Assembly (NCBI GenBank): GCA_002104905.1
Contig: MCFE01000145.1
Coordinates: 90,755 to 154,754 of the forward strand
DNA: 64,000 bases
Origin: Basidiobolus meristosporus CBS 931.73
Taxonomy: Eukaryota > Basidiobolomycota > Basidiobolomycetes > Basidiobolales > Basidiobolaceae
Reading direction: 5' to 3'
The position numbers and the translations under genes were made by a program. Below the pieces are notes generated by a model. It had not been told where the DNA came from. It made no database searches and saw only the letters and a list, made by a program, of their open reading frames with translations. Below are positions 11,776-22,330 of this stretch, one piece after another; positions within the stretch are counted from its first letter, which is position 1, and each line of letters starts with the position of its first letter.

Positions 11776-12174
11776 GTTGGTACAGTAGTGACCAATGAAT
11801 GGTCAAGTATGACTTGGGTGGTAAAACACTAGCCATGATGCTGGTAGTACTTCCTATGCTGCCTGCATGCTTCATGGCTGAGAGGCTTGTCATAATAGCC
11901 ACATGGTCTTTTTTCTCTTCTCTTACAGTGTTGAGTCAAAGTAGTCTTGTCCATGGGGCAAACAGTCTGACCTTCATCAATGTAACGCTATTATATCACT
12001 TCTTGGTCAATACTCATGTGAGCTTAAGACAGTCTTGTATTTGAGACATTGCACCTACATGAATGTAAGATTCAATGATGACCTGCCATAGTAAGCATAT
12101 AAATAAAGTTGTGGCACCACATACACACATATATGTAGCACTATTCCCCTTTGATTTGACTCACTTCCATATAT
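11776..12174. other. CACTA-2 spacer between the two divergent genes
   Basis: No convincing ORF. It lies between the truncated transposase (leftward) and ORF-X (rightward), so in an intact element it would hold the divergent promoters. An AT-rich ATATATATG stretch lies just before the ORF-X start at 12,175. The left boundary is the AAT duplication of Harbinger-1. Confidence 0.35.
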
Positions 12175-14478
12175 ATGCTGCCAAAAAACAAAGCAAAGTT
12201 TTCTGGTTCCCAACCAAACCCCACCACTGGTGGCAACAGAAGAACAGTTGGACAACAGCTTGCTTTGACATTCAATGCAACAAGTAGGGCTACATCCAAA
12301 AAAGGCCCTGTGGACAGTGTGCCCATTGAAGGTAGTAGTGCAGACTCCTTGGGCTCTCAGTCAAGTAGGCATTTGAGAACCTTGGTGGAGCCACAAGCTG
12401 ATCATTATACTCAGGTGGATGAGAATGTGGCCAACACAGTACCCTCAGTTGAAAACCAGCAAGTGGTCATGATAGTGTCATCACCATCCATATTAGCAAG
12501 TATGTTGTCAGCTCATACCAAAGCATCAATGAGGTATTAAGTGCAGTGGCTGATAGGATAGATGTAATAGCCCAGAGATACCTGAAAGTAGTCCAGAAGC
12601 AGGATGAGCAAATAATACATGTAGAGCAATCAATATCTCAGGTAGAGGAAGCAGTATCTTTGCTGCAAAGAAGGAACCCAAGTAGCTCAATGTCACAGCC
12701 AAGAGCTGAGCCATTTCCCAATGCAACAGCAGAGGAACACCATACAGTCTTTGAAGCACAACAACAGTTCCCAAAGATAAGGCCACAGTAACACCTATTG
12801 CAGAGTGGGAGGGAGACAATGTGCCGTTTCTACCAAAGCCTAAAAATCAAAAGACATTAAAGATTTGTGAGGCCATTGAGTGCAATAATGAAGAGTCGGC
12901 TAATATACAAGAGGCTATCAGAAGTCTAGCATGCCATAATCTTAAGGCCAGCATGCCATGGGACCATGAGGAACTCAAGGTCAAGCAGAATGCACTTGAC
13001 TTGTTCCATGAGCATAAATCTAGATTCAAACCTGCAAATGGATTTTGGGCCAGCATTGGTATTCTAAGAAGGTATCTCAAGAGTAATACCAGCTATCAAA
13101 GGCAGAAGAACAAGGGTGCCATGGCTAAAAACCAGCAGCTTCCTCAAGAGCCTATTAAAAGCAGAACCAAAAGCTTCAGACAAGCTTCAAAGAGATATCA
13201 GGTAGCTGGAAGAGTGCCAATTAAGGACAAGCAGGCAGACATAGATGCACAATCACAACATTTATCAAGGGAAAATTGTAGTACCACTCAAGAAACACCC
13301 AGTCAATGTAGCAGTGAAGGACCTGGCAGTGATAAAAACCAGTTGCTTCTACAGGAGCCTGTCACAACAACCTTTCAGAGCTCAAAACAAGCAGAAAAAA
13401 ACCTCAGGTTGCCTGAAGAGCTCCAGCAAGGGACAAGCAGGCCAAAACAAATGTGTCAGAGCAGAATTTATCCAGGAGAAAATGTAGTTCTTTACAAGAA
13501 GCACTCAAACTAGACAACAGTGAAAGACCTGACAGTGATAAAGGAAAAGGTTAAGGGAAAAGTATCCACCCAAGCCTGAGACAGAGAGTTATTCAAAAAA
13601 ACTGCAGTTCTTGCCACTAACACTGCAAGCCCAGAACAGACTGAATCCCATCATAGCCGAGAAGAATTACCAACAAGAAAACAGCTGTTTTCAGCAGAGT
13701 TGGAAGTGCTGTTACAAGTCTTGGTATAAGAGTTGTAGAGGAATAGGGAGTTTAGCTAGTATTGTATTCACTAAAACTTGAACTGATTTTTATTGAAGTT
13801 CCAGCAGCTCCTTATATACATTTTGCCAGATCAATTGCTGACTAATTGTATTTCCTAATGTAGGTTGTGGCTGAGGACTCATTTGATTGCATCATCATCA
13901 CCCAATAAGATCCTACTTAATATATCTATTTCTGTCTGATAAGGATCTGCTGATTCATTAGCTGACTAATGCTACTGATTTCATAGATAATACTGATATA
14001 CTGATAACCTAAACATATACTAATTAATTTGACTAAAAACTGATATAACTTAAACATTCAAGCGGCAGATCATAACAGTGCAGCCAGTTGAGCTACACTC
14101 CAGAAAGGTAGATGAGTTTGCTACAAATGGCAATTGTCTACCACAGCCTCCATTGTTGACAGAGTGGAGATCCCACTAACGGACAAGGCTACACTGTCAA
14201 GAGCCCAAAAGACTATCACAATGCTTTCAGTGGAGTTCTGGAACATTTATAAGCACACCAGGAGGTTGCAGCACTTCTTCAGGAGCAGTGCTCAAGAAAA
14301 TGCACTGGAATATTGCAAGTATTTATTGCAAGGAATGACAGATGAGGTGCTAGACCTTGTAGTGCCAGCTGAAGACCAAGACATGTGGAAACCAGTGAAT
14401 GAACAATGGCATAAAGCTGTTGGGCTCCCAACAAAGTTGTGGAACCAGAGCATTAGTGCAGAAATACTTACCAAGTAG
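12175..14478 (+). pseudogene. ORF-X: unrecognised coiled-coil protein of the CACTA family
   Basis: The start at 12,175 reads MLPKNKAKFSGSQPNPTTGG. The frame shifts near 12,500 into YQSINEVLSAVADRIDVIAQ and a heptad-like stretch (DEQIIHVEQSISQVEEAVSLLQ, a probable coiled coil). It shifts again near 12,800 into a Lys/Gln/Ser-rich region that ends at 13,513. After more stops and the solo LTR at 13,710-14,077 the frame resumes as VQPVELHSRKVDEFATNGNC and runs to LQHFFRSSAQENALEYCKYL and LWNQSISAEILTK. Homologous pieces occur at 22-110, 690-1,220 and about 14,500. I do not recognise the family. Its position suggests an accessory (TnpA-like, DNA-binding) role, but no known domain is visible. Confidence 0.45.
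13710..14077. repeat. Solo LTR, third family (TGTTA...TAACA)
   Basis: A 368-bp segment with terminal inverted TGTTAC/CATAACA-type ends interrupts ORF-X. GTGC occurs at both junctions (13,706-13,709 and 14,078-14,081). Removing it joins GAGTTGGAAGTGC to AGCCAGTTGAGC in frame (ELEVQPVEL). No second copy is seen in this window. Confidence 0.65.
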
Positions 14479-14931
14479 TGGATTTAATAGAGTTACTTGT
14501 TGAGTGTGGGGTTGGGCTTAATGTTAGTCTAGGGTACAGGGACTTGTGTAGGTCAATATAATTGGCAATTGAGGTACAACAGAAGTTTCAACTGAAATAA
14601 ATCAATTTGTATGCATGAGAAGTTAGACAAATGGTTGAGTCAGGAAGTAAGGAGTGTGAAAAAGAGGAAATAGCCAATCAATGCACACAAACATAGGAGG
14701 CAATAGAGTGTCCAGCATCAGAAAGTGAGCAAATTAGCAGGGAACCAAACAAAAGCCACTTATACACTGTTGTGATTAAAAATTTTGTCAAAGTTTTTTG
14801 TAAAATCTGGGGTGCAATTATTTTTCAACAGTCTCTGGATGGTGTCCTGATAGGATCAGTACCTGTTAGTCACAAGACTTTAACTTTGTGATGGCCTTTT
14901 GGCAGGATCATCTTATTAATTTCTCATAGGG

Positions 14932-15366
14932 GGTTATGATTGCATACTACCAGTTGAGTTAGACACAGTCACTTAGAACTCATTGGATAGGAAATCTAAT
15001 ATGCAGACTGAAGACCTCCTAACCACTTGTACAGAGCAACTTCATCACTATGACCTAAACATTAAAAGAGCTGCTGAACAACTTAAGGATACATGGCTGA
15101 AGAACAAAGTACCCTTTGACAAGTGACACTCAACAAGACTGAAGCCACTATTGCTAGGAGACCCAGTATTACTATATGATTCCACCTTGGACAAGCTATG
15201 GTGTTGGAAATTTGACAACAAATGGACTAGCTCCTACCTCATTTCCAGAGTGATTGGAAATGGAAGTTATTACATATCTGAGCTTGACAACACCCAGATG
15301 AGAGCACCAGTTACAGGGAACCAACCTATGTTATTCAAGCATAGGGACTTTACACATCTGGATTAA
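14932..15366 (+). pseudogene. gypsy-1 integrase C-terminus
   Basis: It resumes the integrase interrupted at 7,586: YDCILPVELDTVT, one stop, then NMQTEDLLTTCTEQLHHYDLNIKRAAEQLKDTW. A frameshift near 15,125 leads to 15,151-15,366 (GDPVLLYDSTLDKLWCWKFDNKWTSSYLISRVIGNGSYYISELD), typical of the small C-terminal barrel of fungal Ty3/gypsy integrases. It ends LFKHRDFTHLD, followed by the polypurine tract GAGAGGGGGG at 15,392-15,401. Confidence 0.75.
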
Positions 15367-15402
15367 TTTGTTTTGACTCAAGCTCAAAGCTGAGAGGGGG
15401 GT

Positions 15403-16169
15403 TGAAGTAGTGGGGTCACAGTGACACCCACTGACATATGTGCTCATTACCATATTAGACTTGTTCTGTTGGATAGTGCCACATTGAGCCATGAGTGCCA
15501 AATGATGCCATATTGTGCCAGACAGGTAAAGTGAGCCTTTACTTGGCCACAGAGTGTGAAACATAGCTCTGCATCTTCATGTAAAGCAGCCCCTGTGTTT
15601 CACCCATTGCACAGGAGAAAATCCATTTTTTGACCTTTTTTTGTGGATCAATGTAGCTCAGGATGTGTAAGAGCACAGGAGAGCTGAAGATATGCATCTG
15701 GTACTCAATACCCGTGGCACTCTGAATCTAGCTCCTGTAGCTTGTATCATGTCACAAAAATGAATGGCACTATCTTGGTCCACTGGCACTATCTGGCACT
15801 ATATTTAAATATTATTCCTCAAAGACACTCTTCTGTCTTTGTAACTATTGACCACAGCTGCATTCATATCAGGTCCCTGCTGGTGAAGTTTGCAGTTGCT
15901 TTGACTTTGGAAGCTTTAGTACATTGTCATCAAAGGACCCTGAACCCATCACATCCTTTTGTTAAGATGCCAACTAATTTGGGGATTGTAGTTCAATAGC
16001 TTTCCCTTGACAAGCTTGTGGCTTTATTCCCCATTACATTAGATTAGAGATAGAACCCAAGTATTCCTAACAAGCTTTTGCCAGGGGTTAATGAACCCAG
16101 TGAAAACCCAACACAAAACACTTGAGAAGTGTTGGATGTATCTCTCCCTTGGACTTATACACCACCACA
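15403..16169 (+). repeat. gypsy-1 3' LTR with internal replacement
   Basis: Begins TGAAGTAGTGGGGTCAC directly after the polypurine tract and ends TTATACACCACCACA. Relative to the 5' LTR about 600 bp of the middle is lost, replaced by a Harbinger-end fragment (15,457-15,813). From 15,814 it follows the 5' LTR again (TTTGTAACTATTGACC). Confidence 0.7.
15457..15813 (+). repeat. Harbinger-family end or MITE fragment in the 3' LTR
   Basis: Starts with the family terminus AGACTTGTTCTGTTGGATAG and contains several TAGTGCC/GGCACTATC subterminal repeats. The expected inverted end (AAGTCT) is absent, so the right side is truncated or rearranged. Confidence 0.5.
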
Positions 16170-17210
16170 TTGTGCACACTGGCCACAATTGACATACTTC
16201 TATCACCTCAACTTTGTGGCTTTCTAGTGTGATACTGGCAAAGTTGCCATATACCTTGTACTGCAGGTAACATACACATCTTGCAAACATATGCTTGGTT
16301 GTTGCCACTTCTGCCATGAATAACTCCAATATATGCGCAAAGTACTTCTTGGTATTTAGCCAATATATTCGTTCTCCCTACAGGATTCTAGTTCCCCTTA
16401 GAGGTACACTCTGGCTTTTATTTGTGTGAATGCAATATTGAATGGTGTAGAAGTTGGCTTATGACAATTAGAAATCTGGCATATATTGGTAGAGTTTTAT
16501 TGATAAAAACTAACTGATTATCCACATATTGGGGCTGCTTAGCTTCTTAATGCCCTAGGCATAGGTGTCTCTGTATGCACATCTGTCTTCAGTATTTTCC
16601 AACTCTTCTTGCCTGTTCTCCAGGTGCCAACTCAGCACATGCATGCCCAACTTGAAGGTAATATTTTTGATGAGATTGGGATATGGTAGTACCTGCAACT
16701 TGACTTGTCTTCTTGTCTCCCCACACATCCACTCCATGGGAAACTCCCAAAAGGTGAAGCAAGGCCCAATATTCTCCACACACCATGCAAGATTGAGTAG
16801 AGAATTGATGCAGTAGTGGCAGAGATCTACATGTTCAGCTTTATGTTTGTAATACAGCCGCTCAAATCTTGTCATAAATTACTTGCACAACAGCTGTAGA
16901 TGTGTCAAGTTGGCATTGGTGATCTGCTTCTGGAAAGATATTCCTACAATGTCCACCTACGACTCCCAATGCTTCTAATGTACTCTTGGTAGGAATGGCT
17001 TTAAAACACCACTTGAATAATTGCATACTCAGTTCCTCCAGTCTTGGCATTTGTATTGTTGAATCTGAGTATGAATATTGATTGGGGCCCATGAGAAGTA
17101 CTTAAGGTAGCAGATACTCTGTAATATCTTGCCAATTCTTTCTAATTTCTCTAATTTCTTAAAGGTCTCAGTTAACTTGAAATGCCCCATGTACAATTTG
17201 GTCATCAATA
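16170..17210 (-). pseudogene. CACTA-1 transposase C-terminal half (DUF4218-like)
   Basis: This is the continuation of CACTA-1 beyond the gypsy-1 insertion. Minus strand, N to C: LYMGHFKLTETFKKLEKLER (near 17,190), ILQSICYLKYF, VHWKHWES, LYYKHKAEHVDLCHYCINSL, AWCVENIGPCFTFWEFPMEW, LPYPNLIKNITFKLGMHV, ELENTEDRCAYRDTYA, and the tail MAEVATTKHMFARCVCYLQY ending near 16,200. The block HxLLHLAW...GP...FWxFPME...PYPNLIK is shared by fungal CACTA transposases downstream of the catalytic core. Several stops and shifts break it. Confidence 0.6.
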
Positions 17211-17214
17211 TAGG

Positions 17215-17834
17215 GTAATATCAAGGTCATCTCATGTTTAAGTCAGAACCCCTAAAATAAATACCCTGCATATATATACATCATCTGTAACACCAGTTTA
17301 GCCATTTGATTTGATTTGCACCTACACTATCACTTGGGTACCAGCTTGGACACCTATCCAATCACTAAGATCAGGGATTTACTTGCTAAATGTGCTAAAT
17401 GAGATATTTGATGGCTAATCAGCTAGCTTATGTATTGGTTGGTGAGCCAATTAAGGGCTGACAGATTCAGGTTGCTTTTAGACCAATCAACCATTGACAT
17501 ACCATCCAATTGAGGTGACAGCAAAAAAAATGGTAAGTACCAGTGTAGGTTATAGTGAATACACATTTATTTCAACTTACATTAGTGAAACATATCCATA
17601 TACAAATTTTACCTACAACAGAGGTAGTATCCAATTGCTCATATAATGCAAACATTACAAGCTGGGACAATTATCCATGGCAACACCATCATGTCAGATT
17701 GTGCCATAGTGTGCAACAGTGTCCCACTTAGTGTGAAGTTGTCCAAGTGCAATCCTGCCTACTGGTAGCTACAATTTTATGCCCAATTGTCCTTTGCAAC
17801 CACAGATGGTACAATGCACCCTGGCATGGTACAA
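17215..17834 (+). mobile_element. Harbinger-family right-end fragment
   Basis: Corresponds to the non-coding right arm of Harbinger-2 (25,130-25,750) and Harbinger-1 (11,150-11,760): shared ATATCAAGG, AGAACCCCTA, CAATCACTAGGATCAGGGA-like blocks and tandem GTGCCA/GTGCAA words. It ends at GGTACAATAGA, just short of the inverted terminus, then jumps to ORF2 sequence. Confidence 0.55.
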
Positions 17835-18760
17835 TAGAGGAAGTTGGATGTATTACAAGACAAGCATTGAAGCCAAAAATGAGCTGAGAGTGAGGGGATC
17901 TCATAAGGGAGCCATGCAAGAACAATTCCCTGCCCAATTTGCACAGCACTGGCTGGACATGTTTGTTTGGGACTCAACCTTGGAAGCCAATGAGATTTTG
18001 GATAGGTTCTTGCCTCAGATGAATAATAGACTTGTTCCATTGTGCCATTAATTATAGTGCCAGAGAGTGCTGTATATTTTGTTATTAGTTTGATATTTTA
18101 GGGTCATATGCATGACAATTTTGATCCTAAACTGGCACCGTATGGCACCATCTGGCACTCTGAGGCATGATCAGGCACCATCTGGCATGCTATGGCACTA
18201 TTGGGCACTATGATCAGCCGGAATGATGGAACAAGTCTAATGTATTATGTCATATATTAGTAGAGCTAAGTGGCTTCCAAGAGCAATATGCACAGGACTC
18301 ACCAAGGCAACAGTTCCAAAGTATTAGACAAAGGGTAAGTGAATACCTTGAGGAAGTGGAAGGTGAGCTTCAAGAGGAAGAATAAATGGCACAAGTAGCT
18401 GTGTCTAGATTGTGCCAGCTTGCCTTGCTGGACTACTTATTATCTCTTGCAATGCAAGCATTCCAGTGCACATCAGCCCAATCTACACCAACACCCTACA
18501 CAAGCTTACCCTGCATTGAGTTGACACACATCAGATCAATGTGTGTGCCTTAGAGCAAAACTACCAGAACTTACCAATCTGCTCATTTGATATAAGTCAA
18601 TTAGAGCAGGGCAAGTTGCAACAACATGTAACATTACTTCAAACTCATCCAAGGGCTATGCCAATGCATCAAGTTGCACCTGTGCAATGCAAATCAGCAC
18701 CAAATGATTCAGTAATAGTCCCTGTGAGAAAAAAACCTAGGAGAAGAGGATGCAATTGAA
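17835..18760 (+). pseudogene. Harbinger-3 second ORF, broken and carrying a MITE
   Basis: Reads TSIEAKNELRVRGSHKGAMQEQFPAQFAQHW...EANEILDRFLPQM (17,850-18,027), is interrupted by the 211-bp MITE, then continues as the region with QRVSEYLEEVEGELQEEE near 18,330. It ends at 18,759 with SVIVPVRKKPRRRGCN. Harbinger-2 (22,800-25,017) has the same order without the MITE. The function is not recognised; the conserved RKKPRRR tail looks like a nuclear-localisation or DNA-contact segment. Confidence 0.5.
18028..18238. mobile_element. 211-bp Harbinger-type MITE
   Basis: Left end AGACTTGTTCCATTGTGCC, right end (inverted) AGACTTGTTCCATCATTCC, with AAT on both sides (18,025-18,027 and 18,239-18,241). Interior has no coding capacity but seven or more GGCACYAT-type words. 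The homologous position in Harbinger-2 (about 23,190) is uninterrupted, so this insertion is precise. Confidence 0.8.
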
Positions 18761-19340
18761 TTGAATTGCCATCCTTTGTCATGATGTATACAATGCATTT
18801 TTCTTGCAATCCAAGTCAAGCCATTGCAAATCAGTGATCACTAAAGTTTTGATATAAGTAATATCAAGGTTGTCTCATATTTGAGACAGAACCCCCTATT
18901 AGTAAACACCCTGGGTGTATATACATCATCTGTAACAGCAGTGCAGCTATTGCATCTGAGTTGCACCTATGCAATCACTTGTGTGCTAGCTATGTTAACT
19001 GGTCCAATCACTAAGATCCGGGATTTGCTTGCTAATTGGACAAAATTGAATATTTGGTTGCAAAGCAGGTAGCTTGTGTAGTGGTAAATGACCCAACTAG
19101 GGCTCTCAGCTTCAGGATACTTTTAGACCAATCAACCACTCATATCCCATCCAATTGGAGTGTTGGTAACCAAAATGGCAAGTTTCAGTTTAGATTATAG
19201 TGTGATACACAATTTTTTTCATTGACATTAACAAAACATATCCAAATACTGAATTTTATCTACCACCAAAGTGGCATCAAGTTGTGCACATGATGCAAAC
19301 ATTGCATGTTGGCACATTCATCCATGCCAACCATATTGTG
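18761..19340 (+). mobile_element. Harbinger-3 right-arm non-coding region
   Basis: Follows Harbinger-2 25,018-25,600 (GATCACTAAAGTTTTGATATAAGTAATATCAAGG and onward blocks shortened here). Instead of reaching the terminus, it joins the 5' side of a transposase copy near 19,340, so this Harbinger copy is rearranged. Confidence 0.5.
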
Positions 19341-19380
19341 TAAGATTTTCCATTTGCACCAAATTGAATCAAACCACACC

Positions 19381-20290
19381 TATGCAATCACACATCAATC
19401 CTGATATGCCTTACTTATCTGAATTGTCTTTTCTTATCAATCTCATCACTATCACTGGATTCTGTTTTGACACATCAGAGGAGATCTATACCAAGTACTG
19501 TGGACCATGTACCTCAATCTACTCAAGGAAACCCTTTGTAAAACTTCTCTGCCACTACATGAACTATTGCTCTACAAGGTTTCATCCCACCATCATTGGC
19601 AACAGAAATCCTGGAAGCTTTCATTTGCTGCTGACAGAAATGTGGAACCATCTTGCTGAGGGTATGAATGACTTAGAGCAAGCTTAGAATACTTGGCTCC
19701 AAAGCACCAACAGACTTCCACATCCCAGAGTGCTCAGAAATAGGTTCCATATCAGTAATAATTTAGATACATTGCCAGTCAGGATTAACAGACCTACCAT
19801 GGGCAGAGGCACTTTTATTCCGGCAAATACAAGGCACAATCTGTGAAGATTCAAGCACTGTCTGGCATTAAGGGTAACATCATCCAATTTAACAGGCCAT
19901 TGGCTGGAAGTAGGCTACACAAAGCACTCTGGGTAGAGAATCATCCAGGTATTAGCAGAGGAGAGAAATGTATGGCACACTTAGCTTATATAGGAGAACA
20001 TTGTCAGAGGTTAGGATGTATCACAGCTTACAGGATGCCAAGGAATGTTGTGCTTAGCAGGAAGCAGAAGCTCTGCAAGGAAATATTGGATCATTTCTGA
20101 GAGAAAGTAGTGCATACATATGGATATCTAAAGAGATTCAGCATATTAGCATGTATATACAGAGGAAAGTCATGTATCAAAGAAAGCTACATATTTGGTA
20201 ATATAATCAGAATACCTATTATTGCACAGTATGATCACATATGAAGACATCCACTGAGAGAAATGTGTATGGAGCATTATGAAGAGGAAA
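19381..20290 (+). pseudogene. Harbinger-3 DDE transposase
   Basis: Plus-strand copy of the transposase: YLSELSFLINLITITGFCFD, FHPTIIGNRNPG, HLAEGMNDLEQA, then a stop at 19,685. The continuation in another frame gives SGIKGNIIQFNRPLAGSRLHKALW, in which the second catalytic Asp of RHDKALW has become Leu. It then gives GEKCMAHLAYIGEHCQRLGC and a stop after EILDHF at 20,100. The part with the catalytic Glu follows in degraded form. Clearly inactive. Confidence 0.7.
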
Positions 20291-20749
20291 TAAAGCTAGA
20301 AAAGCACTATTCTGAGCAACACAAGTAAGATAGAGTAAAATTACAAGTAACTGTATCCTGCCACTGTCATGATGGTAAAGATTATAGTGCCAGATTGTGC
20401 TGTCAGGTCCTGATTGGTAAGTCACTATCAAGTCAGGTGATTAATATCCAATGAAAAATCTCAAGCTAAGAATTCACCCGATTCTTAGCTGGTATTCTAC
20501 TGGTATTCTAATGGTACTTTGCTGGTATTCAGCTTGTGTTTTTGGTGCAAAATTTCAAATGCAATTATTGATAGAAGTAATGGGCTATTGATTAGCAAAT
20601 TTGATATGGATTCTAGTTGGCCTAGTCTCCTTCTGGAGATCTTGTTTGCTTGCCTTCTTGTAAGCTAACAATAGAGATATAGAGAGTTGTCAGTTTTCAG
20701 AAACCTGGAATTCAACTAATTTTATGATGTATTTTACTGTCCAATTCAT
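20291..20749. other. Non-coding repeat-derived stretch
   Basis: The first 120 bp are the degraded left end of Harbinger-3 (AGTGCCAGATTGTGC words, no clear terminus). The rest shows no ORF or recognised repeat, apart from a small run of TGGTATTC units near 20,490-20,550. Confidence 0.4.
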
Positions 20750-21189
20750 AATTTTTTCTTAGGAAATATTATCTGCATTGGAGATACTCCAGCCATCAGT
20801 AAGATAGCAGGCATTTCTGGGCAAGATGGATGGTATTGCTGCCAATGCATGAGATCCAGGGGATTCATTCCATAACTCATATGTACTGTTTTATCCAAAT
20901 ACTAATACCAAGGACCTCATCTTCCCTCAGAGAAAATATACAGATGTCAGCATGTAATTGCAGCAGAGCTGGCAAGCTATAGGAGATTGGCCAGAATGTG
21001 GAATTAACTGAGCATTTGAGATACTATAGATAGAAGGAACCTGTTGGAGCAAAAGCTTTCCACAGGGAGCAATATCCCCATTGCAGTGATCAAGTGGTAC
21101 ATGGGGCATCTCAAGATATATGGGCCCTTTGAGATACTGGAGAAATCTTAAACAATTGGCAAGATATTACCAAGCATCTACTACCCATA
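20750..21189 (+). pseudogene. CACTA transposase middle fragment
   Basis: Reads GDTPAISKIAGISGQDGWYCCQCMRSRGFIP from about 20,782, then IKWYMGHLKIYGPFEILEK. It is preceded by TTTTTTCTTAG, which could be an intron acceptor. The KIAGxxGxxGxxxCxxC block resembles the zinc-ribbon-like segment of CACTA transposases that precedes the C-terminal half seen at 16-17 kb and 30-31 kb. It is cut by the terminus of CACTA-3 at 21,190. Confidence 0.5.
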
Positions 21190-21472
21190 CCCTATGAAAA
21201 ATAATTTGATCCCATGGGTGAATCCAATGCAGATCAGCCAACAAGAACCATTGAGGAGACCACAATAATATTTGCAGCTTGGAATTAATAGACTTGTTCT
21301 GTTGGATAGTGCCACATAGTGCCAGCCTGTTTATGGTGCTGGATTGATCTGTCACTCTACGGCACTATCTGGCACTATAATTTCTACCATCATGCCAGTG
21401 GTATGATGGAGTTACTGGCAATTTTACTCAATCTTACTTATGTTGCTCAGAATAGTGCTTTCCTTGCTTTAT

Positions 21473-22330
21473 TTACTCTTCATAATGCTCCAGACACATT
21501 TCTCTCAGTGGATGTCTTCTTGTATGAACATACTGTGCATTAATAAGTATCTTTACTATTTTACCTATTCTGCTGTTTTCTCCTATATATGACTTTCCTC
21601 TGTATTTACCTGCCAATATGCTGAATCTCTTCAGATATCCAAGTGTGTGCTCTACCCTCACTCTGAAATAATTAAATATCTCATTGTAGAGCTTCTGCTT
21701 CCTTCTAAGCACACCATTCCTTGGCTTCCTATAAGCTGCAATACTTCCTAATCTCTGACAATCCTCTCCTATATAGGCTAAGTCTGCCATACATTTCTCC
21801 CCTCTACTGAGTTCAGGATGATTCTCTACCCAGAGTGCTTTGTCATGCCTACTTCCAGCAAATGGCCCACTAAACTGGATGATGTTACCCTCAATGTTGG
21901 ACAGTGCTTGAAACTTCACACAGTGTGCCTTGTACTTGCCAGAATAAAAGTGCCTCTGCCCTCTAGAAGGTCTGTTAATCCTCACTGGGAAGGTATCCAA
22001 AATACTCCTGATATGGAACCTGTTGCTGAACATTATGGGATATGGAAGTCTATTGGAGCTTCTGAACCTAGTATTCCAAGCTTGCTCTAAGTCATTCATA
22101 CCCTCTGCAAGGTGGTTCTCCATTGCTGTCAGCTGGGAATGAAAGCTTCTAGGACTTTTGTTGCCATGGATGGTGGGATGAAACCTTGTAGGGCAATAGT
22201 TCTTGTTATAGCAGAGACCTTAACAAGGGATCTCCTAGAGTAGATTGGGGTTGATGGTCCACAATACTTAGAGTAGATCTCCTCTAGTGTGTCAAAAGGA
22301 AATCCAGTGGTAGTGGTGGGATTGATGCGA
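21473..22330 (-). pseudogene. Harbinger-2 DDE transposase (large open C-terminal part)
   Basis: 216 codons stay open (22,123-21,473): NRFHIRSILDTFPVRINRPS carries the first Asp, FSGPFAGSRHDKALWVENHP the second, and VRVEHTLGYLKRFSILAG the Glu. It ends near NAQYVHTRRHPLREMCLEHYEE. The N-terminal part (22,330-22,124) is in another frame, so one frameshift or a missed intron separates them. All three catalytic residues are present, making this the best-preserved catalytic region of the family in the window. Confidence 0.75.

Larger units (their letters stand above)
7587..14931 (+). mobile_element. CACTA-2: CACTA-type DNA transposon with divergent ORFs
   Basis: Bounded by CCCTATGAAAAATAATTTGG on the left and CTCATAGGG on the right. 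Contents: a 550-bp terminal region, a C-terminal transposase fragment on the minus strand (8,065-8,990), Harbinger-1 (9,206-11,772, inserted later), a spacer, ORF-X on the plus strand (12,175-14,478, itself carrying a solo LTR) and the right terminal region. The flanks are gypsy-1 integrase: left flank ends CTATGGAC, right flank begins GGTTATGATT, and their join restores the reading frame. A 3-bp duplication of GGT/GGA type is possible but not clean. Confidence 0.65.
1785..16169 (+). mobile_element. Ty3/gypsy retrotransposon gypsy-1, degenerate and multiply interrupted
   Basis: Order on the plus strand: 5' LTR (1,785-2,845), primer-binding site, gag-like region, reverse transcriptase, RNase H, integrase zinc finger and core, integrase C-terminus, polypurine tract, 3' LTR (15,403-16,169). 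The order RT, RNase H, integrase is that of Ty3/gypsy. Two large insertions split it: 6,043-7,270 and the CACTA-2 element 7,587-14,931. Removing CACTA-2 restores a continuous integrase frame (LLYG then YDCILPVEL). Numerous stops and frameshifts make it non-autonomous. Confidence 0.8.
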
